Shown: positions 1 through 9,826 of the stretch, piece after piece
Layout: each line of letters opens with the position of its first letter
Position numbering within the stretch: position 1 is the first letter of the stretch
Source of the DNA: Pseudomonas folii
GTDB lineage: Bacteria > Pseudomonadota > Gammaproteobacteria > Pseudomonadales > Pseudomonadaceae
Reading direction: 5' to 3'
NCBI RefSeq assembly: GCF_014357575.1
Contig: NZ_JACONW010000044.1
Location: 1-40,549 of the forward strand
DNA: 40,549 nt
Made by a program: the position numbers and the translations under genes
Notes under the pieces: model-generated
What the model was told of the DNA's origin: nothing
The model's input: the letters and a program-made list of their open reading frames with translations, nothing else
The model's database searches: none

Positions 1-17
1 CAAGTTCGCTCCTACCG
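1..17. repeat. REP palindrome, right end only (cut by window edge)
   Basis: The first bases, CAAGTTCGCTCCTAC, match the right arm of the GTAGGAGCGAAC...GTTCGCTCCTAC palindromes seen complete near 19613–19700. The left arm lies outside the window. It sits downstream of rpsT. Confidence 0.6.
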
Positions 18-48
18 GGTTACTGTAATTCATCAAATTGCAGACAAC

Positions 49-77
49 AAAAAACCGACCCTTGGGTCGGTTTTTTT
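49..77 (-). terminator. Intrinsic terminator of rpsT
   Basis: Stem CCGACC/GGTCGG (55–60 / 65–70) with a CTTG loop, flanked by six A (49–54) and seven T (71–77). Read on the minus strand it is a compact GC hairpin followed by a U tract, about 20 bases after the rpsT stop. The A/T flanks make it usable in both directions. Confidence 0.88.
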
Positions 78-95
78 ACGGCTTAAGCTTATCGC

Positions 96-374
96 TTAGG
101 CTGCAGCAGCAACGCTCAGGTCTTTGATGTGACCGTTCAGGCGGCTTTTATGACGAGCAGCTTTGTTCTTGTGGATGATGCCTTTATCGGCCATACGGTC
201 GATAACTGGCACGGCCAGAACATAAGCAGCTTGTGCTTTTTCAGCGTCTTTTGCGTCGATGGCTTTAACTACATTCTTGATGTAGGTACGAACCATGGAA
301 CGCAGGCTGGCGTTGTGGCTGCGACGCTTCTCAGCCTGTTTTGCACGTTTTTTGGCGGAAGGTGTGTTGGCCAC
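96..374 (-). CDS. rpsT: 30S ribosomal protein S20
   Basis: S20 binds 16S rRNA early in assembly of the small ribosomal subunit. The 92-residue product starts [13 protein letters not shown], is rich in Lys/Arg/Ala and has the conserved [19 protein letters not shown] segment; length is normal for the family. The start codon is GTG (372–374), preceded at a 7-base spacing by GAGGAG (382–387 on the complement), so the non-ATG start is well supported. In E. coli rpsT also uses a non-AUG start and is autoregulated at translation; the same mechanism here is inference. It is transcribed alone, divergent from murJ, with a consensus-like promoter (428–456) and a terminator directly downstream. Confidence 0.97.
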   Translation of the reverse strand: MANTPSAKKRAKQAEKRRSHNASLRSMVRTYIKNVVKAIDAKDAEKAQAAYVLAVPVIDRMADKGIIHKNKAARHKSRLNGHIKDLSVAAAA

Positions 375-427
375 CGTCGAGCTCCTCGAAAGACTTTTTA
401 GGGAATAGCTTACAAAATAGGCCGCGA

Positions 428-456
428 ATCATGCCGATGACTGGATTGATTGTCAA
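428..456 (-). promoter_or_regulatory. Promoter of rpsT
   Basis: On the minus strand there is a perfect -35 TTGACA (451–456), a 17-base spacer and CATGAT (428–433), 4/6 to the -10 consensus. The rpsT start codon lies about 54 bases downstream. The match to a sigma-70 promoter fits a highly expressed ribosomal gene. Confidence 0.7.
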
Positions 457-626
457 GGGGTGGTGATCGGTTCCGCCGAGTGGTCGCTATGTTCAACCGG
501 GATATTTATTTCCGGTGCACGACCTGTAAACTCGCCGGCTTTGCCTCTGTGCTTTTGCGGCGCGGAGTATCGCATAAATGGACAGGTTTATCGCCTGGTC
601 CTTTAGCCAAGGCGCTAAATTCTTCA

Positions 627-2165
627 ATGAACCTACTCAAATCGTTGGCTGCCGTCAGCTCTATCACCATGCTTTCCCGGGTGTTGGGCTTTGTTCGAGA
701 CACTATCATTGCGCGCACATTTGGCGCAGGAATGGCGACGGATGCGTTCTTTATTGCCTTTAAATTGCCCAATCTGCTGCGCCGGATTTTCGCTGAAGGC
801 GCATTCTCTCAGGCTTTTGTGCCAATCCTGGCGGAATATAAAAGCCAGCAAGGCGAGGAGGCGACACGCACCTTTGTCGCTTACGTCACAGGGCTCCTGA
901 CACTGGTTCTGGCGCTGGTCACTCTACTTGGGGTAATCGCTGCGCCTTGGGTGATCTGGGCCACTGCGCCGGGCTTTGTCGATACTCCGGAAAAATTCGC
1001 GCTGACGTCTGATCTGCTGCGAGTGACCTTTCCTTATATATTGCTGATTTCCCTGTCGTCGCTGGCAGGTGCGATTCTTAATACCTGGAACCGCTTTTCG
1101 GTCCCGGCGTTTGTGCCAACGCTACTGAACGTCAGCATGATTTTCTTCGCCTTGTTCCTCACGCCTTATTTTGACCCGCCTGTAATGGCGCTGGGCTGGG
1201 CGGTTCTGGTCGGCGGCCTGTTGCAGTTGCTCTATCAGCTGCCGCACCTGAAAAAGATCGGCATGCTGGTACTGCCGCGTCTGAATCTGCATGACACGGG
1301 CGTGTGGCGGGTAATGAAGCAGATGCTGCCTGCCATCCTTGGCGTCTCGGTCAGTCAGATTTCTCTGATTATCAATACGATATTTGCCTCGTTCCTTGTG
1401 GCTGGTTCAGTGTCCTGGATGTACTACGCCGACCGTTTGATGGAGTTGCCGTCCGGTGTGCTGGGTGTGGCGCTGGGTACGATTCTGCTGCCAATCCTGT
1501 CGAAAACCTATGCCAGCAAGGATCGTCAGGAATATTCGCGGATTCTCGACTGGGGTCTGCGCCTGTGTTTTGTGCTGGTCCTGCCGTGCACGCTCGCGCT
1601 GGGGATTCTGGCTGAACCGTTAACCGTTTCCCTGTTTCAATACGGTAAATTCGACGCCGTCGATGCTGCCATGACCCAGCGGGCGCTCATCGCTTACTCG
1701 GTGGGGTTACTGGGCATCATTGTGATTAAAGTGCTCGCGCCGGGCTTTTACGCTCAACAAAATATTCGCACCCCGGTGAAAATCGCGATTTTCACCCTTA
1801 TTGTGACCCAACTGCTTAACCTGGTTTTTATCGTACCGCTGCAGCATGCCGGGCTGGCCCTGGCGATCAGTGTTGGCGCTTGCATCAACGCGCTGCTGTT
1901 GTTCTGGCAGTTGCGCAAGCAGGATCTGTTTCAGCCGCAGCCGGGTTGGGCGAGGTTTCTGCTCAAGTTGTGTCTGGCGGTTGGGGTGATGTCTGGCGTG
2001 CTGCTCGGTCTGATGCATGTGATGCCGGCCTGGAGCGACGGGCAAATGCTTGAACGCTTCATTCGTCTCGGCGGGCTGGTGGCGGCTGGGGTTGTGGCTT
2101 ATTTCGCGACCCTGTTGCTGTTGGGTTTTCGCCTCAAGGATTTCGCCCGTAGCGCAGTACTGTGA
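627..2165 (+). CDS. murJ: Lipid II flippase MurJ (MviN)
   Basis: MurJ is an inner-membrane MOP-superfamily flippase that moves lipid II to the periplasmic face for peptidoglycan synthesis. The 512-residue product begins [20 protein letters not shown] and has the family segments [15 protein letters not shown] and [18 protein letters not shown] near the N-terminus, then about 14 hydrophobic helices. The reading frame is open upstream to 450, but family proteins begin at the MNLLKS methionine and the upstream stretch has no membrane-protein character, so 627 is chosen. No strong Shine–Dalgarno is visible. It diverges from rpsT and lies in the usual Pseudomonas position before ribF. Confidence 0.96.
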   Translation: MNLLKSLAAVSSITMLSRVLGFVRDTIIARTFGAGMATDAFFIAFKLPNLLRRIFAEGAFSQAFVPILAEYKSQQGEEATRTFVAYVTGLLTLVLALVTLLGVIAAPWVIWATAPGFVDTPEKFALTSDLLRVTFPYILLISLSSLAGAILNTWNRFSVPAFVPTLLNVSMIFFALFLTPYFDPPVMALGWAVLVGGLLQLLYQLPHLKKIGMLVLPRLNLHDTGVWRVMKQMLPAILGVSVSQISLIINTIFASFLVAGSVSWMYYADRLMELPSGVLGVALGTILLPILSKTYASKDRQEYSRILDWGLRLCFVLVLPCTLALGILAEPLTVSLFQYGKFDAVDAAMTQRALIAYSVGLLGIIVIKVLAPGFYAQQNIRTPVKIAIFTLIVTQLLNLVFIVPLQHAGLALAISVGACINALLLFWQLRKQDLFQPQPGWARFLLKLCLAVGVMSGVLLGLMHVMPAWSDGQMLERFIRLGGLVAAGVVAYFATLLLLGFRLKDFARSAVL

Positions 2166-2240
2166 GCAATAGTTGTAACGGGTAGTCGTCGTTTTTTCCC
2201 GTCGTGGAGCGATGACTGTTGTTTTGCCTTGGCGTGTTCC

Positions 2241-2269
2241 TGTCGTCCGGGGCTGTGTGTGGTTATAAT
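2241..2269 (+). promoter_or_regulatory. Candidate promoter for the ribF–ispH operon
   Basis: A perfect -10 hexamer TATAAT lies at 2264–2269, 28 bases before the chosen ribF start. The -35 region at a 17-base spacing (TGTCGT, 2241–2246) is poor, so this is a candidate only. No FMN-riboswitch-like leader is seen. Confidence 0.4.
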
Positions 2270-2297
2270 CGGCCACTTTATGAGCAAGAAGTGCGTT

Positions 2298-3224
2298 ATG
2301 CAGCTGGTTCGAGGCCTCCATAATCTGCGCCCCCAGCATCGGGGCTGCGTCGCCACCATTGGCAACTTTGACGGTGTTCACCGGGGCCACCAGGCTATCC
2401 TGGCTCGCTTGCGTGAACGTGCGGTCGAGTTGGGCGTGCCCAGCTGTGTGGTGATTTTCGAGCCGCAGCCGCGTGAGTTCTTTGCTCCGGCCACTGCTCC
2501 GGCCCGTCTCGCACGCTTGCGTGACAAGCTGGAGCTGCTGGAGGCCGAGGGCGTTGATCGGGTGTTGTGTCTGGCGTTCAACCAGCGCTTTAGTAAGCTC
2601 AGCGCGGCAGAATTTGTCGATACGATATTGATCGACGGGCTCGGCATACAACATCTTGAGGTAGGCGATGATTTCCGTTTCGGTTGCGACCGAATGGGCG
2701 ACTTCGACTTCCTGCAACAAGCGGGCGATGCCCGTGGCTTTACGGTTGAGGCGGCGCAGACCGTCGAAATCGATGGCGTTCGCGTCAGCAGTACCAAGGT
2801 GCGTAATGCCCTGGCCGTGGCGGATTTCGCCCTGGCCGAGCGCATGCTCGGGCGACCGTTCCGGATTACCGGACGTATCCTGCATGGCCAGAAGCTGGCT
2901 CGGCAGTTGGGCACTCCCACCGCCAACGTGCAGCTCAAACGGCGTCGTGTGCCGCTGACCGGGGTTTATCTGGTCAGTGCAAGCATTGATGGCAAGACCT
3001 GGCCGGGCGTCGCCAATATTGGCGTGCGTCCGACCGTGGCAGGTGATGGCAGTGCCCACCTTGAAGTACATCTTCTGGATTTTGCCGGTGACCTTTACGA
3101 CCGGCGTTTGACGGTGGCTTTCCACCATAAGCTGCGTGATGAGCAGCGTTTCGCCTCCCTGGAGGCGCTCAAGACGGCAATCAATGCGGACGTCGCCGCC
3201 GCCCGTGCCCATTGGCATGGCTAA
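2298..3224 (+). CDS. ribF: Bifunctional riboflavin kinase / FAD synthetase
   Basis: RibF phosphorylates riboflavin to FMN and adenylylates FMN to FAD in the cytoplasm. The 308-residue protein has an N-terminal nucleotidyltransferase domain with the HxGH-type motif [11 protein letters not shown] (residues about 22–32) and a C-terminal riboflavin kinase domain with LGTPTANV. The start at 2298 ([12 protein letters not shown]) matches the usual Pseudomonas N-terminus; an in-frame ATG at 2280 is possible and neither has a strong ribosome binding site. It is the first gene of a packed operon, 20 bases ahead of ileS. Confidence 0.96.
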   Translation: MQLVRGLHNLRPQHRGCVATIGNFDGVHRGHQAILARLRERAVELGVPSCVVIFEPQPREFFAPATAPARLARLRDKLELLEAEGVDRVLCLAFNQRFSKLSAAEFVDTILIDGLGIQHLEVGDDFRFGCDRMGDFDFLQQAGDARGFTVEAAQTVEIDGVRVSSTKVRNALAVADFALAERMLGRPFRITGRILHGQKLARQLGTPTANVQLKRRRVPLTGVYLVSASIDGKTWPGVANIGVRPTVAGDGSAHLEVHLLDFAGDLYDRRLTVAFHHKLRDEQRFASLEALKTAINADVAAARAHWHG

Positions 3225-3244
3225 CCGCTAATCAAGAGCCTGAA

Positions 3245-6076
3245 ATGACCGACTACAAAGCCACGCTAAACCTTCCGGACACCGCCTTCCCAATGAAGGC
3301 CGGCCTGCCCCAGCGCGAGCCGCAAACTCTGCAGCGCTGGGACAGCATTGGCCTGTACCAGAAGCTGCGCGAAATTGGCAAGGATCGTCCGAAGTTCGTT
3401 CTGCACGACGGTCCTCCTTACGCCAACGGCTCTATTCACATCGGTCACGCCGTTAACAAGATTCTCAAGGACATGATCCTGCGCTCGAAAACGCTTTCGG
3501 GTTTCGACGCGCCTTATGTTCCGGGTTGGGACTGCCACGGTCTGCCGATCGAGCACAAGGTTGAAGTGACTCACGGCAAGAATCTGTCTGCGGACAAGAC
3601 TCGCGAGCTGTGCCGCGCTTATGCTTCCGAGCAGATTGAAGGGCAAAAATCCGAGTTCATTCGCCTGGGTGTTCTGGGCGACTGGAGCAATCCTTACCTG
3701 ACCATGAACTTCACCAACGAAGCCGGGGAAATCCGGGCGCTGGCGGAAATGGTCAAAGGTGGCTTCGTGTTCAAGGGCCTCAAGCCCGTGAACTGGTGTT
3801 TCGACTGTGGCTCGGCTCTGGCTGAAGCAGAAGTCGAATATCAGGACAAAAAGTCCTCGACCATCGACGTGGCTTTCCCGATCGCGGATGACGCGAAGCT
3901 GGCCCAGGCGTTCGGCCTGGATGCATTGAGCAAACCTGCCGCCATCGTGATCTGGACCACCACCCCGTGGACCATCCCGGCCAACCAGGCGCTGAACGTT
4001 CACCCCGAGTTTGAATACGCGCTGGTTGATGTTGGCGACAGGCTGCTGGTGCTGGCCGCTGAGCTGGTTGAAAGCTGCCTGGCCCGTTACAAGCTGGAAG
4101 GCTCGGTTATCGCCACTGCGACCGGTGCTGCGCTGGAACTGATCAACTTCCGCCACCCGTTCTACGACCGCCTGTCGCCAGTCTATCTGGCTGACTACGT
4201 CGAGCTGGGCGCTGGCACTGGCGTCGTTCACTGCTCGCCTGCTTATGGCGTCGATGACTTCGTGATCAGCAAAAGTTATGGCCTGACCAACGATGACATC
4301 ATCAGCCCGGTGCAGAGCAACGGTGTCTATGTGGATTCGCTGGAGTTCTTCGGCGGTCAGTTCATCTTCAAGGCCAACCAGGCGATCATCGACAAGCTGG
4401 CCGAAGTCGGCAGCCTGATGGATACCGAGGTCATCACCCACAGCTACATGCACTGCTGGCGTCACAAATCGCCGCTGATCTACCGCGCTACCGCGCAGTG
4501 GTTTGTGGGCATGGACAAACAGCCTGAATCCGGCGACACCCTGCGTGAGCGCGCGGTCAAGGCTATCGAAGACACTCAGTTCGTTCCGGCATGGGGTCAG
4601 GCGCGCCTGCACTCGATGATCGCCAACCGTCCTGACTGGTGCATCTCGCGTCAGCGTAACTGGGGCGTGCCGATCCCGTTCTTCCTGCACAAGGAAAGCG
4701 GTGATCTGCATCCGCGTACCGTTGAGCTGATGGAAGAAGTCGCCCAACGCGTCGAGAAAGAAGGCATCGAAGCCTGGTTCAAGCTGGACGCCGCCGAGCT
4801 GCTGGGTGACGAAGCATCGAAGTACGACAAGATTTCCGACACGCTGGACGTCTGGTTCGACTCCGGTACTACGCATTGGCACGTGCTGCGCGGTTCACAC
4901 CCGATGGGTCATGAGACCGGGCCACGCGCCGACCTGTACCTTGAAGGTTCCGACCAACACCGCGGCTGGTTCCATTCGTCGCTGTTGACCGGCTGCATGC
5001 TGGACGACCACGCGCCTTACCGCGAATTGCTGACCCATGGTTTTGTCGTCGACGAAAACGGTCGCAAGATGTCCAAGTCGCTGAACAACGTTGTGGCGCC
5101 GCAGAAGGTCAACGATTCGCTGGGCGCAGACATCATGCGTCTGTGGGTGTCGGCGACCGACTACTCTGGCGAAATGGCTGTTTCCGATCAGATTCTGCAA
5201 CGCAGCGCTGACGCCTACCGCCGTATCCGCAACACTGCCCGTTTCCTGCTCTCTAACCTGAGCGGTTTCAATCCGGCTACCGATATCCTGCCGCCGGAAG
5301 AAATGCTGGCGCTGGATCGCTGGGCGGTAGACCGTGCCTTGCTGTTGCAACGCGAGCTGGAAGAGCATTACGGCGAATACCGTTTCTGGAACGTGTACTC
5401 CAAGATCCACAACTTCTGCGTGCAGGAGTTGGGTGGGTTCTATCTGGACATCATCAAGGACCGCCAATACACCACGGCCGCGGACAGCACTGCACGTCGG
5501 TCCTGCCAGACCGCGCTGTTCCATATCTCCGAAGCGCTGGTGCGCTGGATCGCGCCGATCCTGGCATTCACGGCCGACGAGCTGTGGCAGTTCCTGCCGG
5601 GCGAGCGTAACGAATCGGTCATGCTTAACACCTGGTACCAAGGGCTGAGCGAAATGCCGGCTGACTTCGAACTGGACCGCGCCTATTGGGAGCGGATCAT
5701 GGCGGTGAAGGTCGCGGTCAACAAAGAGATGGAAAACCTGCGTGCGGCCAAGGCGATTGGCGGCAACCTGCAGGCCGAAGTCACTCTGTATGCTGAAGAC
5801 GCACTGGTCGCCGACCTGTCGAAACTCAGCAACGAGCTGCGCTTTGTACTGATCACCTCCACGGCCAGCGTCGCGCCGTTGTTCGATGCTCCAGCTGATG
5901 CAGTTGTGACCGAAGTGGCGGGTCTGAAGCTCAAGGTGGTCAAGTCCGGTCATGCGAAGTGCGCCCGTTGCTGGCATCACCGCGCTGACGTGGGTGTGAA
6001 CCCTGAGCATCCTGAAATCTGCGGCCGTTGCGTAGACAATATCAGCGGTGCAGGCGAGGTTCGTCACTATGCCTAA
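3245..6076 (+). CDS. ileS: Isoleucyl-tRNA synthetase
   Basis: Class I aminoacyl-tRNA synthetase that charges tRNA-Ile and edits valine. The 943-residue protein shows HIGH (residues 65–68, in [13 protein letters not shown]), KMSKS ([10 protein letters not shown]), the editing-domain [12 protein letters not shown] segment, and a C-terminal zinc ribbon with two Cys pairs (CARC and CGRC) typical of bacterial type IleS. The start is set at [13 protein letters not shown]; an earlier in-frame ATG at 3212 overlaps ribF and has no family support. It overlaps the start of lspA by 8 bases. Confidence 0.97.
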   Translation: MTDYKATLNLPDTAFPMKAGLPQREPQTLQRWDSIGLYQKLREIGKDRPKFVLHDGPPYANGSIHIGHAVNKILKDMILRSKTLSGFDAPYVPGWDCHGLPIEHKVEVTHGKNLSADKTRELCRAYASEQIEGQKSEFIRLGVLGDWSNPYLTMNFTNEAGEIRALAEMVKGGFVFKGLKPVNWCFDCGSALAEAEVEYQDKKSSTIDVAFPIADDAKLAQAFGLDALSKPAAIVIWTTTPWTIPANQALNVHPEFEYALVDVGDRLLVLAAELVESCLARYKLEGSVIATATGAALELINFRHPFYDRLSPVYLADYVELGAGTGVVHCSPAYGVDDFVISKSYGLTNDDIISPVQSNGVYVDSLEFFGGQFIFKANQAIIDKLAEVGSLMDTEVITHSYMHCWRHKSPLIYRATAQWFVGMDKQPESGDTLRERAVKAIEDTQFVPAWGQARLHSMIANRPDWCISRQRNWGVPIPFFLHKESGDLHPRTVELMEEVAQRVEKEGIEAWFKLDAAELLGDEASKYDKISDTLDVWFDSGTTHWHVLRGSHPMGHETGPRADLYLEGSDQHRGWFHSSLLTGCMLDDHAPYRELLTHGFVVDENGRKMSKSLNNVVAPQKVNDSLGADIMRLWVSATDYSGEMAVSDQILQRSADAYRRIRNTARFLLSNLSGFNPATDILPPEEMLALDRWAVDRALLLQRELEEHYGEYRFWNVYSKIHNFCVQELGGFYLDIIKDRQYTTAADSTARRSCQTALFHISEALVRWIAPILAFTADELWQFLPGERNESVMLNTWYQGLSEMPADFELDRAYWERIMAVKVAVNKEMENLRAAKAIGGNLQAEVTLYAEDALVADLSKLSNELRFVLITSTASVAPLFDAPADAVVTEVAGLKLKVVKSGHAKCARCWHHRADVGVNPEHPEICGRCVDNISGAGEVRHYA

Positions 6077-6572
6077 TACAGGTTATGGACGTTTGGCCTG
6101 GCTCTGGTTGAGCCTGTTGGTTCTGGTCCTGGATCAGGCCACCAAGTATTACTTCGAGCATCGCCTGGAGCTGTACGAGCAAATCGTGATCATCCCGGAT
6201 TACTTCAGCTGGATGCTTGCTTACAACACCGGCGCGGCCTTCAGCTTTCTGGCCGACAGCTCAGGCTGGCAGCGCTGGCTGTTCGCGCTGATCGCTATCG
6301 TGGTCAGCGTGGTGCTGGTGGTCTGGCTCAAGCGTCTGGGACGGGATGACACCTGGCTGGCCATTGCCCTGGCATTGATACTGGGCGGCGCGCTCGGCAA
6401 CTTGTACGATCGTGTCGCTATCGGTCACGTCATCGATTTCATTTTTGTTCATTGGAAAGAGCACGGCTTCCCGGCATTCAATATCGCTGACAGCGCAATT
6501 ACTGTTGGTGCGATCATGCTGGCGCTGGACATGTTCAAGAGCAAAAAAACCGGAGAAACCGTTAATGACTGA
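6069..6572 (+). CDS. lspA: Lipoprotein signal peptidase (signal peptidase II)
   Basis: Inner-membrane aspartyl protease that removes signal peptides from diacylglyceryl-modified prolipoproteins. The 167-residue protein has four predicted membrane spans and the family motifs [23 protein letters not shown], and the catalytic Asp pair in VIDFI (D123) and FNIADS (D141). The start at 6069 lies inside the last codons of ileS, and the stop overlaps the fkpB start, so all three are probably translationally coupled. Clients in this window include BamD and the two efflux fusion lipoproteins. Confidence 0.97.
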   Translation: MPNTGYGRLAWLWLSLLVLVLDQATKYYFEHRLELYEQIVIIPDYFSWMLAYNTGAAFSFLADSSGWQRWLFALIAIVVSVVLVVWLKRLGRDDTWLAIALALILGGALGNLYDRVAIGHVIDFIFVHWKEHGFPAFNIADSAITVGAIMLALDMFKSKKTGETVND

Positions 6573-7017
6573 ACAGTTATTGACCGAGCAACGCATCGGT
6601 CAGAACACGGAAGTCACTCTGCATTTTGCTTTGCGCCTGGAGAACGGCGAGACAGTCGACAGCACCTTTGACAAGGCCCCGGCCACGTTCAAGGTGGGTG
6701 ATGGCAACCTGCTGCCTGGTTTTGAAGCGGCGCTGTTCGGCTTCAAGGCTGGAGACAAGCGCACCGTGCAGGTTCTGCCGGAAAATGCCTTTGGTCAGCC
6801 GAACCCGCAAAACGTCCAGATCATCCCGCGTTCGCAGTTCCAGGACATGGAGCTGTCGGAAGGTTTGCTGGTGATCTTCAATGATGCGGCCAATACTGAG
6901 CTGCCGGGCGTGGTGAAGGCGTTCGATGACGCGCAAGTGACCATCGACTTCAACCATCCGCTGGCGGGCAAGACTCTGAGTTTCGAAGTGGAAATCTTCG
7001 AGGTCAAAGCGCTTTAA
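6565..7017 (+). CDS. fkpB: FKBP-type peptidyl-prolyl isomerase (SlpA/FkpB)
   Basis: Cytoplasmic FKBP-fold cis-trans prolyl isomerase/chaperone of the SlpA type. The 150-residue protein starts [17 protein letters not shown] and contains the FKBP strands ([32 protein letters not shown]) and the inserted-flap segment [13 protein letters not shown] typical of SlpA. The start ATG at 6565 overlaps the lspA stop and has GGAGAAA upstream. The open frame extends to 6412 inside lspA, but that part is a shadow of lspA. The lspA–fkpB–ispH order is conserved in many gammaproteobacteria. Confidence 0.95.
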   Translation: MTEQLLTEQRIGQNTEVTLHFALRLENGETVDSTFDKAPATFKVGDGNLLPGFEAALFGFKAGDKRTVQVLPENAFGQPNPQNVQIIPRSQFQDMELSEGLLVIFNDAANTELPGVVKAFDDAQVTIDFNHPLAGKTLSFEVEIFEVKAL

Positions 7018-7032
7018 TCAAGCTTGAACCTG

Positions 7033-7052
7033 AGCCCGGCTTTGGCCGGGCT
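7033..7052 (+). terminator. Hairpin between fkpB and ispH (weak terminator or processing stem)
   Basis: Perfect 8-bp stem AGCCCGGC / GCCGGGCT (7033–7040 / 7045–7052) with a TTTG loop, followed by GTTTCG, a short interrupted T run. It lies 15 bases after the fkpB stop and 27 bases before ispH. Partial termination would lower ispH relative to upstream genes; this is inference. Confidence 0.5.
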
Positions 7053-7079
7053 GTTTCGCACGTAGACACGAGGCACCCC

Positions 7080-8027
7080 ATGCAAATCAAACTCGCCAAC
7101 CCCCGCGGCTTCTGCGCTGGAGTGGATCGTGCGATCGAAATTGTCAATCGCGCTCTGGAAGTGTTTGGCCCGCCGATCTATGTGCGCCATGAAGTGGTTC
7201 ATAACAAATTCGTTGTCGAAGACCTGCGCGCTCGTGGCGCGATCTTCGTCGAAGAGCTGGATCAAGTCCCTGACGACGTGATCGTGATTTTCAGCGCCCA
7301 TGGCGTTTCGCAAGCCGTGCGTACTGAAGCGTCGGGTCGTGGCCTGAAAGTGTTCGATGCAACGTGTCCGCTGGTGACCAAGGTTCACATCGAAGTGGCG
7401 CGTTACAGCCGTGACGGTCGCGAATGCATCCTGATCGGCCATCATGGTCACCCTGAAGTTGAAGGCACCATGGGCCAGTACGACGCCAGTAATGGCGGCG
7501 CGATCTACCTGGTCGAGGATGAGAATGACGTCGCCAAATTGCAGGTGCGCAATCCGGAATCCCTGGCGTTCGTGACTCAGACGACCTTGTCCATGGACGA
7601 TACCAGCCGCGTTATCGATGCCTTGCGCACACGTTTCCCGGCGATTGGCGGGCCGCGCAAGGACGACATCTGCTACGCCACGCAAAACCGTCAGGATGCG
7701 GTCAAGCAACTGGCTGATGAGTGTGACGTTGTCCTGGTGGTCGGCAGTCCGAACAGTTCCAACTCCAATCGTCTTCGCGAGCTGGCGGAGCGCATGGCAA
7801 CCCCGGCTTACCTGATCGACGGAGCCGAAGACATGCAGCGCGGCTGGTTCGATGGCGTTCAGCGGATCGGCATTACCGCAGGCGCCTCGGCGCCGGAAGT
7901 GCTGGTGCGTGGCGTGATTCAGCAACTGCACGCCTGGGGCGCGACCGGCGCTGACGAGCTGGCTGGCCGCGAAGAGAACGTGACCTTCTCGATGCCCAAG
8001 GAGTTGCGGGTCAAGTCGTTGTTGTAA
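7080..8027 (+). CDS. ispH: 4-hydroxy-3-methylbut-2-enyl diphosphate reductase
   Basis: Last step of the MEP isoprenoid pathway: reduces HMBPP to IPP and DMAPP with a [4Fe-4S] cluster. The 315-residue protein has the three cluster cysteines C12 ([12 protein letters not shown]), C96 (DATCPLVT) and C198 ([11 protein letters not shown]), plus the active-site HGHPEVEGT segment containing H124 and E126. GAGG lies upstream of the ATG. Length and N-terminus are normal. It closes the ribF operon; a REP palindrome lies just downstream. Confidence 0.97.
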   Translation: MQIKLANPRGFCAGVDRAIEIVNRALEVFGPPIYVRHEVVHNKFVVEDLRARGAIFVEELDQVPDDVIVIFSAHGVSQAVRTEASGRGLKVFDATCPLVTKVHIEVARYSRDGRECILIGHHGHPEVEGTMGQYDASNGGAIYLVEDENDVAKLQVRNPESLAFVTQTTLSMDDTSRVIDALRTRFPAIGGPRKDDICYATQNRQDAVKQLADECDVVLVVGSPNSSNSNRLRELAERMATPAYLIDGAEDMQRGWFDGVQRIGITAGASAPEVLVRGVIQQLHAWGATGADELAGREENVTFSMPKELRVKSLL

Positions 8028-8044
8028 CGCGGCGAATTACGGAC

Positions 8045-8135
8045 CTGTAGGAGCGCACGAGCACCGCGAGGCCGCGATAGCGGTGTATCAGACAGACCGC
8101 CATCGCTGCCTCGCGGTGCTCGTGAGCTCCTACAG
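8045..8135. repeat. REP doublet, GTAGGAGC...CACGAGCACCGCGAGG family
   Basis: Imperfect inverted repeat of about 40-bp arms beginning CTGTAGGAGCGCACGAGC and ending GCTCGTGAGCTCCTACAG, with the GCGAT/ATCGC inner part. It lies between ispH and the convergent fimT, where it could act as a transcript-end stem. The same family recurs at 19487, 23396, 30510 and 38645. Confidence 0.85.
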
Positions 8136-8200
8136 AAAATGCGTTGCGGGCAGGGGGCTGCAAGGCCAGCGTGAAGCGGCAACCTCCCGATTCAGATGAC

Positions 8201-8698
8201 TTAACCGCAAAGCTCTTCTGGCTTCGTTTCGCTCTCAATTTGTACCCTGCCGGTTCTGGCCATCACCACCGCGTGGTGGCTTACGGCTTCTTTCGCATCG
8301 CAGATGAACAATCTTCCTGCAACAAAGCCATTGCCTGCTGGAACACCCAGCGCGTTAAATCGAATTTGCCTGACGAAATGAATATTTCCAAAAATCGGCA
8401 CTTTCCCGCTTCGAGCGCGCTCCGTCAGCACCAGATCATCTTCACTGCCTTTCGGGTCCACAACGATCTGCCAACCCTTGCTCCAATCCTCATCAATCGC
8501 TCGAATCACCACCAGCTGACTTCGTAAAATCGCTTCCGTACGTGCTGTGCGTATCCCGCTGGCCAGTTGTTGCGCGGCATCAATGCGGCGCTGGCTCATC
8601 AGGAACTCACTGAAAGCCGGAGCGGTGAGGGTGACAACTATCCCAATGACCAGCATCGTCACTGCCAGCTCAATGATCGTGAAGCCTGCCTGTTTCAT
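8201..8698 (-). CDS. fimT: Minor type IV pilin FimT (GspH/FimT family pseudopilin)
   Basis: Prepilin-like protein, 165 residues, with a short leader MKQAG and cleavage before FTIIELAVTMLVIGI; Glu at +5 of the mature protein is present. It has a GspH/FimT globular domain. The start at 8698 has GGAGGGAAAC at good spacing; an upstream in-frame ATG at 8743 would put the leader too far inside. FimT homologues take part in pilus assembly, and in several species in DNA binding for natural transformation. The C-terminal tail reads GRVQ where DNA-binding FimT proteins carry GRxR. The gene is divergent from fimU. Confidence 0.85.
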   Translation of the reverse strand: MKQAGFTIIELAVTMLVIGIVVTLTAPAFSEFLMSQRRIDAAQQLASGIRTARTEAILRSQLVVIRAIDEDWSKGWQIVVDPKGSEDDLVLTERARSGKVPIFGNIHFVRQIRFNALGVPAGNGFVAGRLFICDAKEAVSHHAVVMARTGRVQIESETKPEELCG

Positions 8699-8829
8699 AC
8701 GTTTCCCTCCATGGAAATTCTCATTTGAATGCCATGCGGGCATTCGTCCCTGTCAAACTACCGTACATCCTTGTTTACAGTTTCAGCCGGGGATGCTGTC
8801 CTATAGTCGTAACGTCTAGGAGACACTCA

Positions 8830-9309
8830 ATGACCCAGCGATCCAAGGGGTTCACCCTCGTCGAATTGTTAATCACTGTGTCGTTGGTCGGGATACTCGC
8901 GGTTATCGCTATTCCCAGTTTCAATAGCTCGATACAGAGTTCAAAGGCTGATACCGAAGTCAGTGATTTGCAGCGCGCGCTCAACTTTGCCCGGCTTGAG
9001 GCGATAAACCGTGGAGTGAATGTTCAGGTGCGGCCCAACGTCGATGGTGCCGGCTGGAATACCGCGCTCAAAGTGGTGCTGTCATCCAATGTGACGAGCG
9101 ACGCTGCGTTACGTGTAACGGCTCCAATGAGTAGCGGCGCTGCACTTGCGGTCCCGAATGTCACCCTGATCGAGTTCAATAACCTCGGCGGCCTTTCGGC
9201 CCCGGCCACGGCGGTTGCAATGACTTACACACTAGGCACAGCGATCACCAAGACGGTGTATGTATGCTTGAACGGTCGAATTGTTTCGAGTGGGAATTGC
9301 AATGGGTAA
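8830..9309 (+). CDS. fimU: Minor type IV pilin FimU
   Basis: Minor pilin, 159 residues, leader MTQRSKG then FTLVELLITVSLVGILAVIAIPSF: a canonical prepilin peptidase site with Glu+5. The family (GspH-like) joins PilV, PilW, PilX and PilY1 in a tip complex that primes pilus assembly, and FimU links it to the pilin shaft. TAGGAGA precedes the chosen ATG; the open frame extends to 8725 but upstream residues do not fit a leader. The C-terminus NGRIVSSGNC carries a Cys typical of the family. It is the first gene of the operon; TATAGT at 8802–8807 is a candidate -10. Confidence 0.88.
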   Translation: MTQRSKGFTLVELLITVSLVGILAVIAIPSFNSSIQSSKADTEVSDLQRALNFARLEAINRGVNVQVRPNVDGAGWNTALKVVLSSNVTSDAALRVTAPMSSGAALAVPNVTLIEFNNLGGLSAPATAVAMTYTLGTAITKTVYVCLNGRIVSSGNCNG

Positions 9310-9826
9310 GGGACGAAAGAGCCGTCAGGTTGGCATGACGCTGATCGAGGTGTTGGTGTCGGTGTTGATATTGGGCATCGGCCTGTTGGGCGCGGCGGCC
9401 ATTCAATTGAACGCCCTGAGGTACACCGACAGCTCGGCGATGACCAGCCAGGCCAGCTTCATTGCCTACGACATGATGGATCGTATTCGGGCTAATGTTG
9501 ACGGCAATGCGGTGAATAATGGTTCTAACGTTCTGGCCAGCTATGCCTTGGCCTCACTGGCAGCGGCACCCGCAGGCAACATGAATAATGCGGTCTCCCA
9601 GGATCTGGCCGACTTTAGTACCAATATCACTAACTTCGCGGGAGCAGCAGGCGCTAATAGCAAGATTGAGATTAACAAGCCCTTAGTAAAGATCACTATC
9701 ACATGGGATGACACCCGTGCTGCAGCAGCAAGTGACAACTCGCTGGGCAAAACGCCAGGTACGACCAATCCGCAACAATTTGAGTTGAGTTCGCAAATTG
9801 GTCTCAACAATACGGTGGCGCCATGA
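9302..9826 (+). CDS. pilV: Minor type IV pilin PilV
   Basis: The 174-residue product has the leader MGKGRKSRQVG and cleavage before MTLIEVLVSVLILGIGLLGAAAIQ, a PilV/GspI-type helix with Glu+5 followed by the conserved ALRYTDSS region. The ATG at 9302 lies within the last codons of fimU, with GAGTGGGA upstream; an earlier in-frame ATG at 9281 is deeper in fimU and gives a long leader. PilV is part of the minor-pilin core that recruits PilY1. The stop overlaps the pilW start as ATGA. Confidence 0.9.
   Translation: MGKGRKSRQVGMTLIEVLVSVLILGIGLLGAAAIQLNALRYTDSSAMTSQASFIAYDMMDRIRANVDGNAVNNGSNVLASYALASLAAAPAGNMNNAVSQDLADFSTNITNFAGAAGANSKIEINKPLVKITITWDDTRAAAASDNSLGKTPGTTNPQQFELSSQIGLNNTVAP

Noticed and set aside
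2166..2297. FMN riboswitch before ribF
   Set aside because: The 132-base gap has none of the conserved FMN-aptamer segments; only a -10-like TATAAT is seen.
1707..3218. 503-codon open frame antisense to murJ and ribF
   Set aside because: It runs across two genes and their gap, which a chance frame in GC-rich DNA can do; no motif was found.
3266..4882. 538-codon open frame antisense to ileS
   Set aside because: Shadow of IleS codon bias; composition is unlike a real protein and it has no domain.
8045..8135. CRISPR-like or insertion-sequence reading of the repeats
   Set aside because: The repeats are dispersed single palindromes without regular spacers, transposase or target duplications; REP is the better reading.
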